Notes: generated by a model not told the origin, from the sequence alone. DNA of 8,919 nt from Bryobacterales bacterium (GCA_020853155.1 JADYZL010000066.1:1-8919), one strand, 5' to 3'. Shown: positions 1 through 7,166, numbered from the stretch's first letter. A program made the numbers and translations.

Positions 1-1770
1 AATCAGAGTCGTTTGCGAGGTATTCCAGCGAAGGGTGGTGGATTCTCCTTCAGTGATCGTCGCGGGCTCCGCCACGAAACTGGCAATTGCCGGCGGCGCT
101 TGCGACGTGCCAGGCGTGGTTGTAGCCGGGGAGGTCTCCGCGCCCGGCACCGGCACTTCCGCATTGGGAGTTGCCGTTTCCGCACTCTCCACGGGTGGGG
201 TTACCGGGGGTGTGGGATTCTCGACGCTCGTGTGCGGCGAACTCTCCGCAGGTGGCGCCGTCGAGACTTCGGGAGGCGCTGCACTTTGAGATCGGCTGCC
301 AAGAACGTAGATCACGATCCCAACAGCAATCAACAGCAGCACGACTGCGCCAGCGACAACGAAGATCGGCGTCTTCCCCTTGGGCTTTGCCGCTGTGGCC
401 GCGGAAGCCGCATTGGGAGTGGGCGCGCTCTTGGCAGCTTTGCCTTTCGCTGCATTGACCGGTGGCCCCTTCGAACTTGGAGTAGCGCCGCGCTTATCGC
501 CCGAGGAGGCCGCGGGCACAAGCGGCATTTGCGGCGCGGGCGGGGGAGGCAAATTGATCCCCACGCTTACGCCGCTGCTCAGGGCTCCGGAGCCGGGCGC
601 ACCTGTCCCCGGCGTGGGCGCCTCGGGAATGGGAGGATGGCTGGCGCTCGCTGCCGGCGGAGGCGCTGGAGTAGGAGTATCTTCGAGCGCCGCGCCCGCC
701 TCGGGTGAACGAAAATTCCAGGCTTGCGAGGGAGGCACGGGAGGCGGTGGAGGCATCATCCCGGTGGAAGGCAACCCGGAGGAAGGCGTCGAAACCGGGA
801 TATGGGGTGTCTCTTTCTCCGGCGGCCTCGCGCCCGCTGGCGTAGGCTGAGGCGTGTGGTAGGGCGCTGCATGCGGGGTTGAACTGAACTGCGCGCTGGT
901 TCCCGCCGCCGGCGTCCGCGAGTGACTTTCAAATGGAAGGTGCTTCAGCTTCACTCCGCTGACGTCTCGAAGTTGCGAGATGAATTCCGTGCAAGTGGGA
1001 TATCGCTCATCCGGATCCTTTGATAACGCCTTGCAAAGGACGGCTTCCGTATCTCCGCTGAGATCGGGATTGTCGCGCCGCGGATTCGGCTTCTCGTGCA
1101 GGATCTTATACATTAGTCCTGTAATAGAATCCGCGGTGAACGGCTTCTTGCCCGTGAAGATCTCATACACCATCACCGCAAGCGAATACTGATCGGACCT
1201 GCCATCAATCGTGCGCCCGTGGAACTGTTCCGGCGACATGTAATGCGGAGTGCCAAGCGTCATTCCCGTGCGCGTGACGCTTTGGCTCGAAATCTTCGCG
1301 ACACCGAAATCCGCAATCTTCGCTACGCCATCGGTACGTACAATGATGTTGCCCGGCTTGATGTCGCGATGCACCACTCCGCGGCTGTGCGCATAGTCGA
1401 GCGCCGCCGCCGATTGATCGAGGATGCTCACCAGCGTTTCGATCGTCGGCCTCTCCGGACGGTTCAACAATTCCGCCAGATTGGGGCCGTCCACAAATTC
1501 CATTGCGATGTAGGTGAGGCCATCCTGTTCGCCAATCTGGAAGACGGTAACGATATTCGGATGGGAGAGGATACCGGCGGACTTCGCTTCGCGAAACAGA
1601 CGTTCTTTGAGAAACTGGCGTTCGTTGGGGTCTTCGATTTCCTTTAGCAGAATCGTCTTTAGCGCAACATCTCTGCCGATTAGCGTGTCGACGGCGCGAT
1701 AGACAATGCCCATCCCGCCTTTGCCGATCTTGCCAGTGATCTCGTAATGCCCCAGCATCTGGCCGATCAT
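1..1770 (-). CDS. PknB-type membrane Ser/Thr protein kinase, C-terminus cut by window edge
   Basis: Reading from an ATG at 1770 the frame stays open for 590 codons to base 1, so the C-terminus lies outside the window. The first ~270 residues are a Hanks-type kinase that phosphorylates Ser/Thr with ATP. Visible motifs are the Gly-rich loop GKGGMG (16-21), VALK with Lys38, a likely helix-C Glu61, HRDIKPGN (134-141, catalytic Asp136), DFG (154-156), the SPE variant of APE (179-181) and Asp193 in the helix-F region. All key residues are present, so an active kinase is expected. A Pro/Ala/Ser-rich linker of about 195 residues follows, then one transmembrane helix at about 469-490 (flanked by Lys466 and Arg493), then a Pro/Thr-rich extracytoplasmic segment. 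The last ~30 residues (ASFVAEPATITEGESTTLRW) look like the start of a bacterial Ig-like module. This is a one-pass receptor kinase plan with the kinase inside and a sensor or binding part outside. A GAGGGAGT purine tract lies 12 nt before the ATG; a second in-frame ATG at codon 5 is possible. It is divergent from the E3 gene. Ligand and substrates cannot be read from the sequence. Confidence 0.93.
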   Translation of the reverse strand, partial: MIGQMLGHYEITGKIGKGGMGIVYRAVDTLIGRDVALKTILLKEIEDPNERQFLKERLFREAKSAGILSHPNIVTVFQIGEQDGLTYIAMEFVDGPNLAELLNRPERPTIETLVSILDQSAAALDYAHSRGVVHRDIKPGNIIVRTDGVAKIADFGVAKISSQSVTRTGMTLGTPHYMSPEQFHGRTIDGRSDQYSLAVMVYEIFTGKKPFTADSITGLMYKILHEKPNPRRDNPDLSGDTEAVLCKALSKDPDERYPTCTEFISQLRDVSGVKLKHLPFESHSRTPAAGTSAQFSSTPHAAPYHTPQPTPAGARPPEKETPHIPVSTPSSGLPSTGMMPPPPPVPPSQAWNFRSPEAGAALEDTPTPAPPPAASASHPPIPEAPTPGTGAPGSGALSSGVSVGINLPPPPAPQMPLVPAASSGDKRGATPSSKGPPVNAAKGKAAKSAPTPNAASAATAAKPKGKTPIFVVAGAVVLLLIAVGIVIYVLGSRSQSAAPPEVSTAPPAESSPHTSVENPTPPVTPPVESAETATPNAEVPVPGAETSPATTTPGTSQAPPAIASFVAEPATITEGESTTLRWNTSQTTLI

Positions 1771-1872
1771 AATGTTCCGCTCACTCCCTCACTTCCCCGG
1801 CTTGTTCCCCGCGGAAGTGCGCATCCGGCGCCTGAAACCTGCCTCACCGATTCGCGCTAAGCCCTCATACCC

Positions 1873-1878
1873 CGTCAA
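1873..1878 (-). promoter_or_regulatory. Weak candidate -35 element (TTGACG) for the kinase gene
   Basis: On the minus strand TTGACG matches five of six bases of the sigma-70 -35 consensus. A 17-nt spacer leads to GCGAAT (1850-1855), which matches only the last three bases of TATAAT, so the pair is weak. The palindrome at 1898-1917 lies about 20 bp upstream of this -35 on the same strand, a usual place for an activator or operator site. This is inference from consensus matching alone. Confidence 0.2.
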
Positions 1879-1897
1879 AAAACAGCGTACAGACCTT

Positions 1898-1917
1898 ATC
1901 GCGTAATCATACGCGAT
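1898..1917. promoter_or_regulatory. Perfect palindrome ATCGCGTA-ATCA-TACGCGAT, candidate operator
   Basis: Two exact 8-base arms (1898-1905 and 1910-1917) are separated by four bases. The arms are GC-balanced and the element lies in a noncoding divergent promoter region, about 130 bp before the kinase start codon and about 285 bp before the E3 start codon. A two-fold symmetric site like this typically binds a dimeric transcription regulator. A short run of T follows on the plus strand (1917-1920), so a weak terminator hairpin is an alternative, but no plus-strand gene ends just before it. The regulator is unknown. Confidence 0.4.
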
Positions 1918-2186
1918 TTTGCTGCCCTCCGAGGGGCACAACCGGGCCAAATTCTTTTTCCGCTTCGAGTACTACGCAGATTCGCGCCGGAATCAAGCGG
2001 CCCAATCATTCGATCAAACGGAATTCCTCGGGCGAATCAAAGGACAGACGCACCCCGGAGTTGGCAACTGCTTGATTCTACAAGATCCGCACAGCACGTC
2101 AAGCGTCTTCTGTAAGCAAATGCTCTCAGAGTGTGATTTCTATGTCGCAAACTCGTTTATCCTAAGTCAGTTAACCGAGATGTCGA

Positions 2187-2195
2187 TGTTACACT
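2187..2195 (+). promoter_or_regulatory. Candidate extended -10 (TGtTACACT) for lpdA
   Basis: TG, one base, then TACACT matches the extended -10 pattern TGnTATAAT, with four of six core bases conserved. No good -35 is found 16-18 bp upstream, which extended -10 promoters can tolerate. The core ends 7 bp before the ATG at 2203, so transcription would start at or almost at the A of the start codon. The bases between (AAGAACG) contain no convincing Shine-Dalgarno. The arrangement suggests a leaderless mRNA. It remains a motif-based guess. Confidence 0.35.
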
Positions 2196-2202
2196 AAGAA
2201 CG

Positions 2203-3600
2203 ATGTCTTACGACCTGATCATCATTGGAAGCGGCCCCGCCGGGTACCCGGCGGCGGTCCGGGCGGGACAATATGGCCTCAAGACCGCCATCATCGAAAA
2301 GCGTCCGAAGCTCGGGGGAACCTGTCTGCACGTGGGATGCGTGCCCACGAAGGCGTTGCTCCACTCGGCTGAGGTTTGGAACCATTTCCGCCATGCGGCC
2401 GAGTTGGGCGTCATCGTGGAGAACCCCAAGCTCAATTATTCGAAGATGGTGGACATCAAGAATGACGTGGTAGATAAGAACGCCAAGGGCGTTGACTACC
2501 TCATGAAGAAGAATAAGGCCGAGGTGATTAAGGGTTACGGCCGCTTGCTCGGCAAGGGCAAAGTTGAGGTCACGGCGGACGATGGCAGCAAGAGATCTCT
2601 GGAGGCGAAGGCGATCATTGTCGCCACCGGCTCCGAAGCGCGAATGCTGCCTGGCCTTGAGCCGGACGCCGAGAAGATTCTTACCAACATCGAGATCCTG
2701 AACCTGCGTGAAGTGCCCAAGAGCCTCGCGGTTGTGGGGGCGGGCGCGGTTGGGATGGAATTCGCCTCCATGTTCAACCGGTTTGGAACGGAGGTTGCCG
2801 TCTTTGAGATGCTGCCCAGCGTCGTGGCGAAGGAGGACGAGGAGGTTTCGAAGGAGATGCTTCGCGTCTTCAAGAAGCAAGGCGTGCGCGTCGAGGTCGG
2901 CTGCAAGCTCGCGGGCATCACACGCACGAAAAAAGGCGTCAAATTTGAGGCCGAGTACGCCAACGGCAAGAAGGAAACGCTCGAATACGACAAGCTGCTC
3001 GTGGCCGTTGGCCGGCGTCCAAACACGGAGAACATCGGTTTCGAGAATACCAGGGTGGAATTGGACCGCGGTTTCGTAAAGGTGAACGGCTATATGGAAA
3101 CCGGCGAGCCGGGCCTCTACGCGGTGGGCGACATCATCGCGGGTTACCCTCAACTGGCGCATGCCGGAACGATGGAGGCGGTAGTCGCGGTGGGCCGTAT
3201 TGCCGGGAAACCGGTAACACCGATTCGGGCCGATCGGATTCCCAATGCCACTTACACGGAGCCGGGCATCGGGAGCGTGGGCCTCACCGAGGCGGAAGCG
3301 AAGAGCAAGGGCTACGACGTCAAGGTGGGCAAGTTCCCCTTCATCGCGAACAGCAAGGCGAAGATCATGGGACAGCCCGACGGCTTCGTGAAAGTCGTGA
3401 GCGACGCAAAGTACGGCGAAATCCTCGGTGTGCATATCATCGGGCCGCTGGCTTATGAACTGATTGCGGAAGCGGTGACCGCCATGGATGCGGAAGCCAC
3501 GGTTGAGACGATGATGAACGTGATCCACGCCCATCCGACCCTCTATGAGGCCGTTGGCGAGGCGTTTCACGCCGTGCATGGCATGCCGATCAATGCGTAA
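2203..3600 (+). CDS. lpdA: Dihydrolipoyl dehydrogenase (E3)
   Basis: This flavoprotein reoxidises the dihydrolipoyl group of 2-oxo acid dehydrogenase E2 (or GcvH) with NAD+ in the cytoplasm. The 465 residues are a usual E3 length. The FAD site GSGPAGYPAA is at 9-18, and the redox disulfide GGTCLHVGCVPTK carries Cys41 and Cys46. The NAD-binding glycine motif VVGAGAVG is at 177-184, the second FAD motif GLYAVGD at 304-310, and the C-terminal active-site HAHPTLYE at 442-449 has His444 and Glu449. The HPT-x-x-E end and the Cys-x4-Cys spacing separate it from glutathione and mercuric reductases, so E3 is secure. The ATG at 2203 gives the family's normal N-terminus with the beta-strand immediately before the GxGxxG motif. 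It has no clear ribosome binding site. It leads an apparent operon with lipB and an E2 gene, which ties this copy to the E2 encoded downstream. Confidence 0.96.
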   Translation: MSYDLIIIGSGPAGYPAAVRAGQYGLKTAIIEKRPKLGGTCLHVGCVPTKALLHSAEVWNHFRHAAELGVIVENPKLNYSKMVDIKNDVVDKNAKGVDYLMKKNKAEVIKGYGRLLGKGKVEVTADDGSKRSLEAKAIIVATGSEARMLPGLEPDAEKILTNIEILNLREVPKSLAVVGAGAVGMEFASMFNRFGTEVAVFEMLPSVVAKEDEEVSKEMLRVFKKQGVRVEVGCKLAGITRTKKGVKFEAEYANGKKETLEYDKLLVAVGRRPNTENIGFENTRVELDRGFVKVNGYMETGEPGLYAVGDIIAGYPQLAHAGTMEAVVAVGRIAGKPVTPIRADRIPNATYTEPGIGSVGLTEAEAKSKGYDVKVGKFPFIANSKAKIMGQPDGFVKVVSDAKYGEILGVHIIGPLAYELIAEAVTAMDAEATVETMMNVIHAHPTLYEAVGEAFHAVHGMPINA

Positions 3601-4258
3601 GCTGGAAGTGCTCGACCTCGGGCGGATAGATTGGCTGCGGGCGTACAACCTGCAGCAGGAATACGTTCTGCGCCGGAAGGAAGGGCTGGGGGTGGACACG
3701 CTGCTTCTGGTGGAGCATCCCCATGTGGTAACAATGGGGCGGAACGGGAAGGAATCGAACCTGCTCGCACCGCCGGAGATTCTCGCGAAAGCGGGTATCG
3801 GCTATTACGAAACGAACCGGGGCGGCGATGTGACGTACCACGGCCCGGGGCAGATTGTGGGCTACCCCATCTTCGACCTTCACGGGTGGAAGAAGGACGT
3901 GGTGGCATACGTGAGGGCGGTGGAAGAGGGGCTAATCGGGGTGATGGCCTCCTATGGGATCAACGCCGTGCGAGAGCCGGGTATGACGGGGGTTTGGGTG
4001 AATGGGGCGAAGGTGGCAGCCATCGGCATCCACATCAGCCGCTGGGTGAGTTCCCACGGATTCGCGCTTAACCATACGCCGGATTTGAGTTACTTTCGTT
4101 ATATTGTGCCTTGCGGGCTCAGCCTGCCGGTGACGTCGATGCAGGAATTGGGGATCGAAGCCACGCGGGAAGACGTCATCGCCCGGATCGCCCGTACATT
4201 TGGGGAAGTGTTTGCGTTCGATTCGGTAGATTTTGTCACAACGGCTGCCATGCCGTGA
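3593..4258 (+). CDS. lipB: Octanoyl-[acyl-carrier-protein]:protein N-octanoyltransferase
   Basis: LipB moves octanoate from octanoyl-ACP onto the lipoyl lysine of E2 or GcvH, the first committed step of lipoyl cofactor synthesis; LipA then inserts sulfur. The 221-residue protein has the family signature RGGDVTYHGPGQIVGYP (76-92), the GAKVAAIGI segment with catalytic Lys140, SHGFALN, and PCGL with the acyl-accepting Cys174. Both catalytic residues are present. I chose the ATG at 3593 because it gives the normal N-terminus (MRKLEVLDLGRIDW); the same frame opens upstream but only inside the lpdA coding sequence. The start overlaps the lpdA stop by 8 bases (ATGCGTAA), which points to translational coupling, and no independent ribosome binding site is evident. 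Its substrate E2 is encoded 56 bp downstream. No lipA is visible in the window. Confidence 0.95.
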   Translation: MRKLEVLDLGRIDWLRAYNLQQEYVLRRKEGLGVDTLLLVEHPHVVTMGRNGKESNLLAPPEILAKAGIGYYETNRGGDVTYHGPGQIVGYPIFDLHGWKKDVVAYVRAVEEGLIGVMASYGINAVREPGMTGVWVNGAKVAAIGIHISRWVSSHGFALNHTPDLSYFRYIVPCGLSLPVTSMQELGIEATREDVIARIARTFGEVFAFDSVDFVTTAAMP

Positions 4259-4314
4259 TCAAATAGCGGAAGACGGCATCCCGAACCAGCCGGAAACGAG
4301 AGGGAGAAGCGAAG

Positions 4315-5646
4315 ATGACCGACGTTTTGATGCCCCAAATGGGCGAAAGCATTGTCGAAGGGACATTAACCCGCTGGTTGAAGCAACCCGGCGACACGGT
4401 GGCGCGGGATGAACCCCTGTTTGAGATATCCACCGACAAAGTGGATACAGAGATTCCTTCTCCCGCCGCCGGCGTACTCAGGGAAGTCCTGGTGGAAGCT
4501 GGAGCCACGGTGCAAATCAACACGGTGGTTGGGCGGATTGACGATGGTGCATCGGGGAGCGGCGCGCCTGCGCCGGCGGCCAAGGCCGAACCCGCGCCCG
4601 TCGCGGCTGCACCGGTTGCGGCGCCAGAACCTGCGGCGAAGGCGCCCGAACCCGCACCCGCACCCGTTTTGGCATCCGAGGACCTCGGCCCCATCTCTCC
4701 GCTGGTACGCCGGATGGCTCGCGAGAATAATCTCGATCTCTCCGCGATCCCGGGCACGGGCGCGGGTGGACGGATCACCAAGGCGGATGTGGAAAGCTAT
4801 CTCGCACGGGGCGCGCAGGCATCGGCTCCCGCGCCCGTGGCCGCGCCTGTAATCGCAACGGCGCCCGCACCGGCCCCTGCGCCGGTTGCTCCATTGGCAG
4901 CCGCTCCAGCCCTCTCCTCGGCGGACGTCGCGCCGGTTGCGCCCGCGGAAGGCGCGAAAGTGCGCGTCGAATCCATGAGCACCATGCGGCAGAAGATTGC
5001 CGAACACATGGTGCTTTCGAAGCAGACCTCCGCGCATGTCACCACCGTCCACCGGGTGGACATGACCAAGGTGGCCAAGATGCGGAATTCCCGCAAGAAC
5101 GCCGTGAAAGAGCGGTACGGCTTTTCCCTCACGTTCCTCCCCTTCATCACCCGCGCCGCGGCCGAGGCGCTCCGCGCGTTCCCCATCGTGAACGCCTCTA
5201 TTCAGGGCACGAACGTGCTCTATCACAACGAAGTGAATATCGGCATCGCGGTGGCACTGGAGAACGGGTTGATCGTGCCCGTGATCAAGAATGCCGATGA
5301 AAAGAACGTGCTCGGCCTGCAGCGTTCGATTGCGGATCTGGCCAATCGCGCCCGCTCCAAGCAGTTGAAGCCCGATGAAGTGCAGGGTGGCACCTTCAGC
5401 ATCACCAATTTCGGCAGTTACGGAAGCCTGTTCGCGACGCCGGTGATCAATCAGCCGCAAGTGGCCATTCTGGGCGTTGGCGCCGTGGAAAAGCAGGTGG
5501 TCGTCATCGACGATGCCATCGCCATTCGCGACATGGCCTACCTGGCGCTGACCTTCGACCACCGGCTGATCGATGGAGCGCTGGCCGACCAGTTCTGCCA
5601 GCGTGTGAAATCGGTACTCGAGAACTGGAGCGAAGAGGTCCTGTAA
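4315..5646 (+). CDS. 2-oxo acid dehydrogenase E2, dihydrolipoamide acyltransferase (succinyl-/acetyltransferase type)
   Basis: E2 is the core of a 2-oxo acid dehydrogenase complex and moves the acyl group from the lipoyl arm to CoA. The 443 residues have the classical order: one lipoyl domain (1-78) with Lys42 in TDKVDTE; an Ala/Pro-rich swinging linker (about 83-120); a peripheral subunit-binding domain (about 127-164) that docks E1/E3; a second Ala/Pro linker (165-213); and the CoA acyltransferase domain (about 216-443) with catalytic DHRLIDG, His416 and Asp420. Nothing key is missing. MGES-x-x-EGT, STDKVDTEIPSPAAG and INQPQVAILG-x-GAV resemble the actinobacterial SucB/DlaT group more than E. 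coli AceF or SucB, so the substrate (pyruvate, 2-oxoglutarate or branched-chain) stays open. GAGAGGGAG starts about 17 nt before the ATG at 4315. It follows lipB by 56 bp and is the last gene before a strong terminator. No E1 gene is present in the window. Confidence 0.93.
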   Translation: MTDVLMPQMGESIVEGTLTRWLKQPGDTVARDEPLFEISTDKVDTEIPSPAAGVLREVLVEAGATVQINTVVGRIDDGASGSGAPAPAAKAEPAPVAAAPVAAPEPAAKAPEPAPAPVLASEDLGPISPLVRRMARENNLDLSAIPGTGAGGRITKADVESYLARGAQASAPAPVAAPVIATAPAPAPAPVAPLAAAPALSSADVAPVAPAEGAKVRVESMSTMRQKIAEHMVLSKQTSAHVTTVHRVDMTKVAKMRNSRKNAVKERYGFSLTFLPFITRAAAEALRAFPIVNASIQGTNVLYHNEVNIGIAVALENGLIVPVIKNADEKNVLGLQRSIADLANRARSKQLKPDEVQGGTFSITNFGSYGSLFATPVINQPQVAILGVGAVEKQVVVIDDAIAIRDMAYLALTFDHRLIDGALADQFCQRVKSVLENWSEEVL

Positions 5647-5694
5647 ACACGCTCGGTCTTCGATCTCAAATTCTGTGCAGCGATCGTTTCTTAG

Positions 5695-5734
5695 AGCTCC
5701 GGAGCCATCTCTTGGTTCCGGAGCTTTTTTGTTT
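5695..5734 (+). terminator. Strong rho-independent terminator after the E2 gene
   Basis: A 12-bp stem (5695-5706 with 5714-5725, one G-U wobble) encloses a 7-base loop ATCTCTT. It is followed directly by a T run (TTTTTT, G, TTT). The arms AGCTCCGGAGCC and GGTTCCGGAGCT are GC-rich. It lies 49 bases after the E2 stop codon and closes the lpdA-lipB-E2 unit, so the downstream transporter needs its own promoter. Confidence 0.92.
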
Positions 5735-5777
5735 GCCTCCTCGGCCGATCCCGTTCGCGAGCTCCACGAACGAGCGA

Positions 5778-5806
5778 TATTCCGAGAAAATTGTCGCTTT
5801 TATAGA
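5778..5806 (+). promoter_or_regulatory. Weak candidate promoter for the symporter gene
   Basis: TATAGA at 5801-5806 matches four of six bases of the -10 consensus, with TATTCC at 5778-5783 as a poor -35 at 17-bp spacing. It lies between the terminator and the symporter start, in the only AT-richer patch of that gap, and would give a leader of about 75 nt. The location is sensible but the sequence match alone is weak. Confidence 0.25.
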
Positions 5807-5887
5807 CGGATGCACCGGGAATCGCTAAGATCGTCGGATGGCTTGCCGCTGGAATGCAAGCTTCGAAGGGATTGATAGGAGCGAAAC

Positions 5888-7099
5888 ATGAGTACGGCCG
5901 CCCCCGGCGTCAAACTCCGGCTGAGTGTGATGATGTTCCTGCAATACATGATGTTTGCCGTGTGGTGGGTGCCCATGGCGGCGTATCTCAAGAACATGGA
6001 GGTTTCGGCAAGCTATCAGGCCTGGATTCTGAGCGTGATGCCGCTCGGTTGCCTGGCTTCGCCTCTGATTTGCATGGTGGCGGATCGCCATTTCGCCAGC
6101 CAACGCGTGTTGACGGTCCTGAATCTCGGCTGCGCCCTATTTTTCTTCCTGGGCGCTCGCGAGACGCATCCCGATTGGATCTTCGTCGTCCTGCTGCTGG
6201 GAATGTGCTTCTACATGCCCACCTGGAGCCTTACGAATGCCATCGCCATGGCGAACTATCCACCGGAGAAGTTCCCGCAGATCCGGGTCTTCGGCTCCAT
6301 CGGATGGGTGGCGAGCGCGGCGTTCAGTCTGATAGCTGCGACGAATATGTTTGGCGTAGCCATCGACGGCACGGCGATTCCGCTCTATTGCGGCGCGGCC
6401 ACGGCACTGCTTGCGGCACTCTTGAATCTGACACTCCCCAATACCCCGCCACCCGCCAAAGGCCAGAAGGCATCGATGGTGGATGCGCTCGGGTTGCGCG
6501 CGCTCACGCTGTTGAAAGACCGCAATTTCGCGACCTTTATCCTCATCTCCTTGCTGACGATGATCCCCTTCACGCTCTACTTCTCGCTGGGTTCGCAATT
6601 CTTCGAAAGCCAGGGATTCCGCCAGGTAACGGCAACCATGAACCTCGGGCAGCTCGTGGAAATTTTCCTGATGGTGCTGGTGCCGCTCGCGCTCACGCGC
6701 TGGGGCGTCAAGTGGACCATGATCGGCGGGTTGTGCGCGTTGGCGATCCGCTACTTCGCGCTTTGGGGAGGCGTGGCGGGCAACCAGGAATACCTTTACT
6801 ACATTGCGATTCTGGTGCATGGAATCATCTTTGGTTTCTTCTTCGTGGGGGGCCAGGTTTACGTGGATAAGAAGGCGCCGCCGGAAGTGCGCGCCCAGGC
6901 ACAGGGGTTGATCGTGCTGATCTGCTTTGGCGTGGGAATGCTGATCGGCACGTTCGGCAGCGTCGAACTGATCCAACGCTACACCAGGGACTCCGTTGTG
7001 AACTGGAACCCCGTGTTCGCGATCATGGCGCTGATCTCCACCTTGTTGGTTGTGGCTTTGCTAGCCCTATTCCGGGACGATGCGAAGTCGCGCGCGTAG
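5888..7099 (+). CDS. MFS transporter, nucleoside:H+ symporter family (NupG-like)
   Basis: This 403-residue inner-membrane protein of about 12 hydrophobic segments most resembles the nucleoside:H+ symporter branch of the major facilitator superfamily (NupG/XapB), which imports nucleosides with protons. The N-terminus (KLRLSVMMFLQYMMFAVWW, then VPMAAYL) is typical of that branch. A short MFS motif-A-like loop ADRHFASQR follows near residue 65. The RVFGSIGWV segment (133-141) is the most family-like piece, and a charged cytoplasmic central loop (about 180-205) separates the two halves. AGGAG six bases before the ATG at 5888 fixes the start. The gene follows the terminator of the E2 unit and precedes rpiB by 72 bp in the same direction, which fits uptake and use of nucleoside ribose. 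The exact substrate cannot be read from the sequence; a sugar or other nucleoside-like solute is possible. Confidence 0.82.
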   Translation: MSTAAPGVKLRLSVMMFLQYMMFAVWWVPMAAYLKNMEVSASYQAWILSVMPLGCLASPLICMVADRHFASQRVLTVLNLGCALFFFLGARETHPDWIFVVLLLGMCFYMPTWSLTNAIAMANYPPEKFPQIRVFGSIGWVASAAFSLIAATNMFGVAIDGTAIPLYCGAATALLAALLNLTLPNTPPPAKGQKASMVDALGLRALTLLKDRNFATFILISLLTMIPFTLYFSLGSQFFESQGFRQVTATMNLGQLVEIFLMVLVPLALTRWGVKWTMIGGLCALAIRYFALWGGVAGNQEYLYYIAILVHGIIFGFFFVGGQVYVDKKAPPEVRAQAQGLIVLICFGVGMLIGTFGSVELIQRYTRDSVVNWNPVFAIMALISTLLVVALLALFRDDAKSRA

Positions 7100-7149
7100 G
7101 CAAGCCGGCCGCGGGATTCGTGGCATTCTGGAAGTAGGGCTCCACCCGG

Positions 7150-7166
7150 ATTCCGGAATAGGGAGG
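7150..7166 (+). promoter_or_regulatory. rpiB leader: 10-bp palindrome followed by ribosome binding site
   Basis: ATTCCGGAAT (7150-7159) is a perfect 10-base palindrome directly followed by GGGAGG (7161-7166), a strong Shine-Dalgarno 5 bases before the rpiB ATG at 7172. The ribosome binding site decides the start. The palindrome is short enough to be chance. Confidence 0.5.

Larger units (their letters stand above)
1771..2202. other. Divergent intergenic region between kinase and lpdA
   Basis: These 432 bases separate the start codons of the kinase and the E3 gene. The stretch is more AT-rich than its surroundings. It holds a perfect inverted repeat at 1898-1917 and a candidate extended -10 element at 2187-2195. 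A 92-codon frame with a TTG start at 1919-2197 shows no ribosome binding site and no recognisable protein, so I do not call it a gene. I see no tRNA, riboswitch or transposon end here. The region most likely carries the promoters of both flanking genes. Confidence 0.6.

Noticed and set aside
13..850. Plus-strand frames of 231 and 156 codons opposite the kinase linker
   Set aside because: They are Gly/Arg/Ala-rich shadows of the kinase Pro/Ala linker and lack any family motif.
2059..2069. Short palindrome AGTTG-G-CAACT upstream of lpdA
   Set aside because: Only five-base arms; too short to separate from chance and about 135 bp from the start codon.
1919..2197. 92-codon plus-strand frame with a TTG start between kinase and lpdA
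   Set aside because: No Shine-Dalgarno sequence, no recognisable motif, and its end runs through the candidate lpdA promoter.
2194..3699. 501-codon open frame on the minus strand opposite lpdA
   Set aside because: It is antisense to a gene with complete E3 motifs, is rich in His/Arg/Leu as expected of a shadow frame in GC-rich DNA, and matches no known protein.
4561..4960. Ala/Pro-rich near-repeats (GCGCCCGCACCG-like) as a DNA repeat array
   Set aside because: They encode the two flexible linkers of the E2 protein, which are normally Ala/Pro-rich; they need no separate explanation.
4366..5562. 398-codon minus-strand frame opposite the E2 gene
   Set aside because: Its composition mirrors the Ala/Pro linkers of E2 read backwards, and no domain or ribosome binding site is visible.
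5752..5772. Inverted repeat CGTTCG/CGAACG after the terminator
   Set aside because: Six-base arms with a nine-base loop are expected by chance in GC-rich intergenic DNA, and there is no supporting context.
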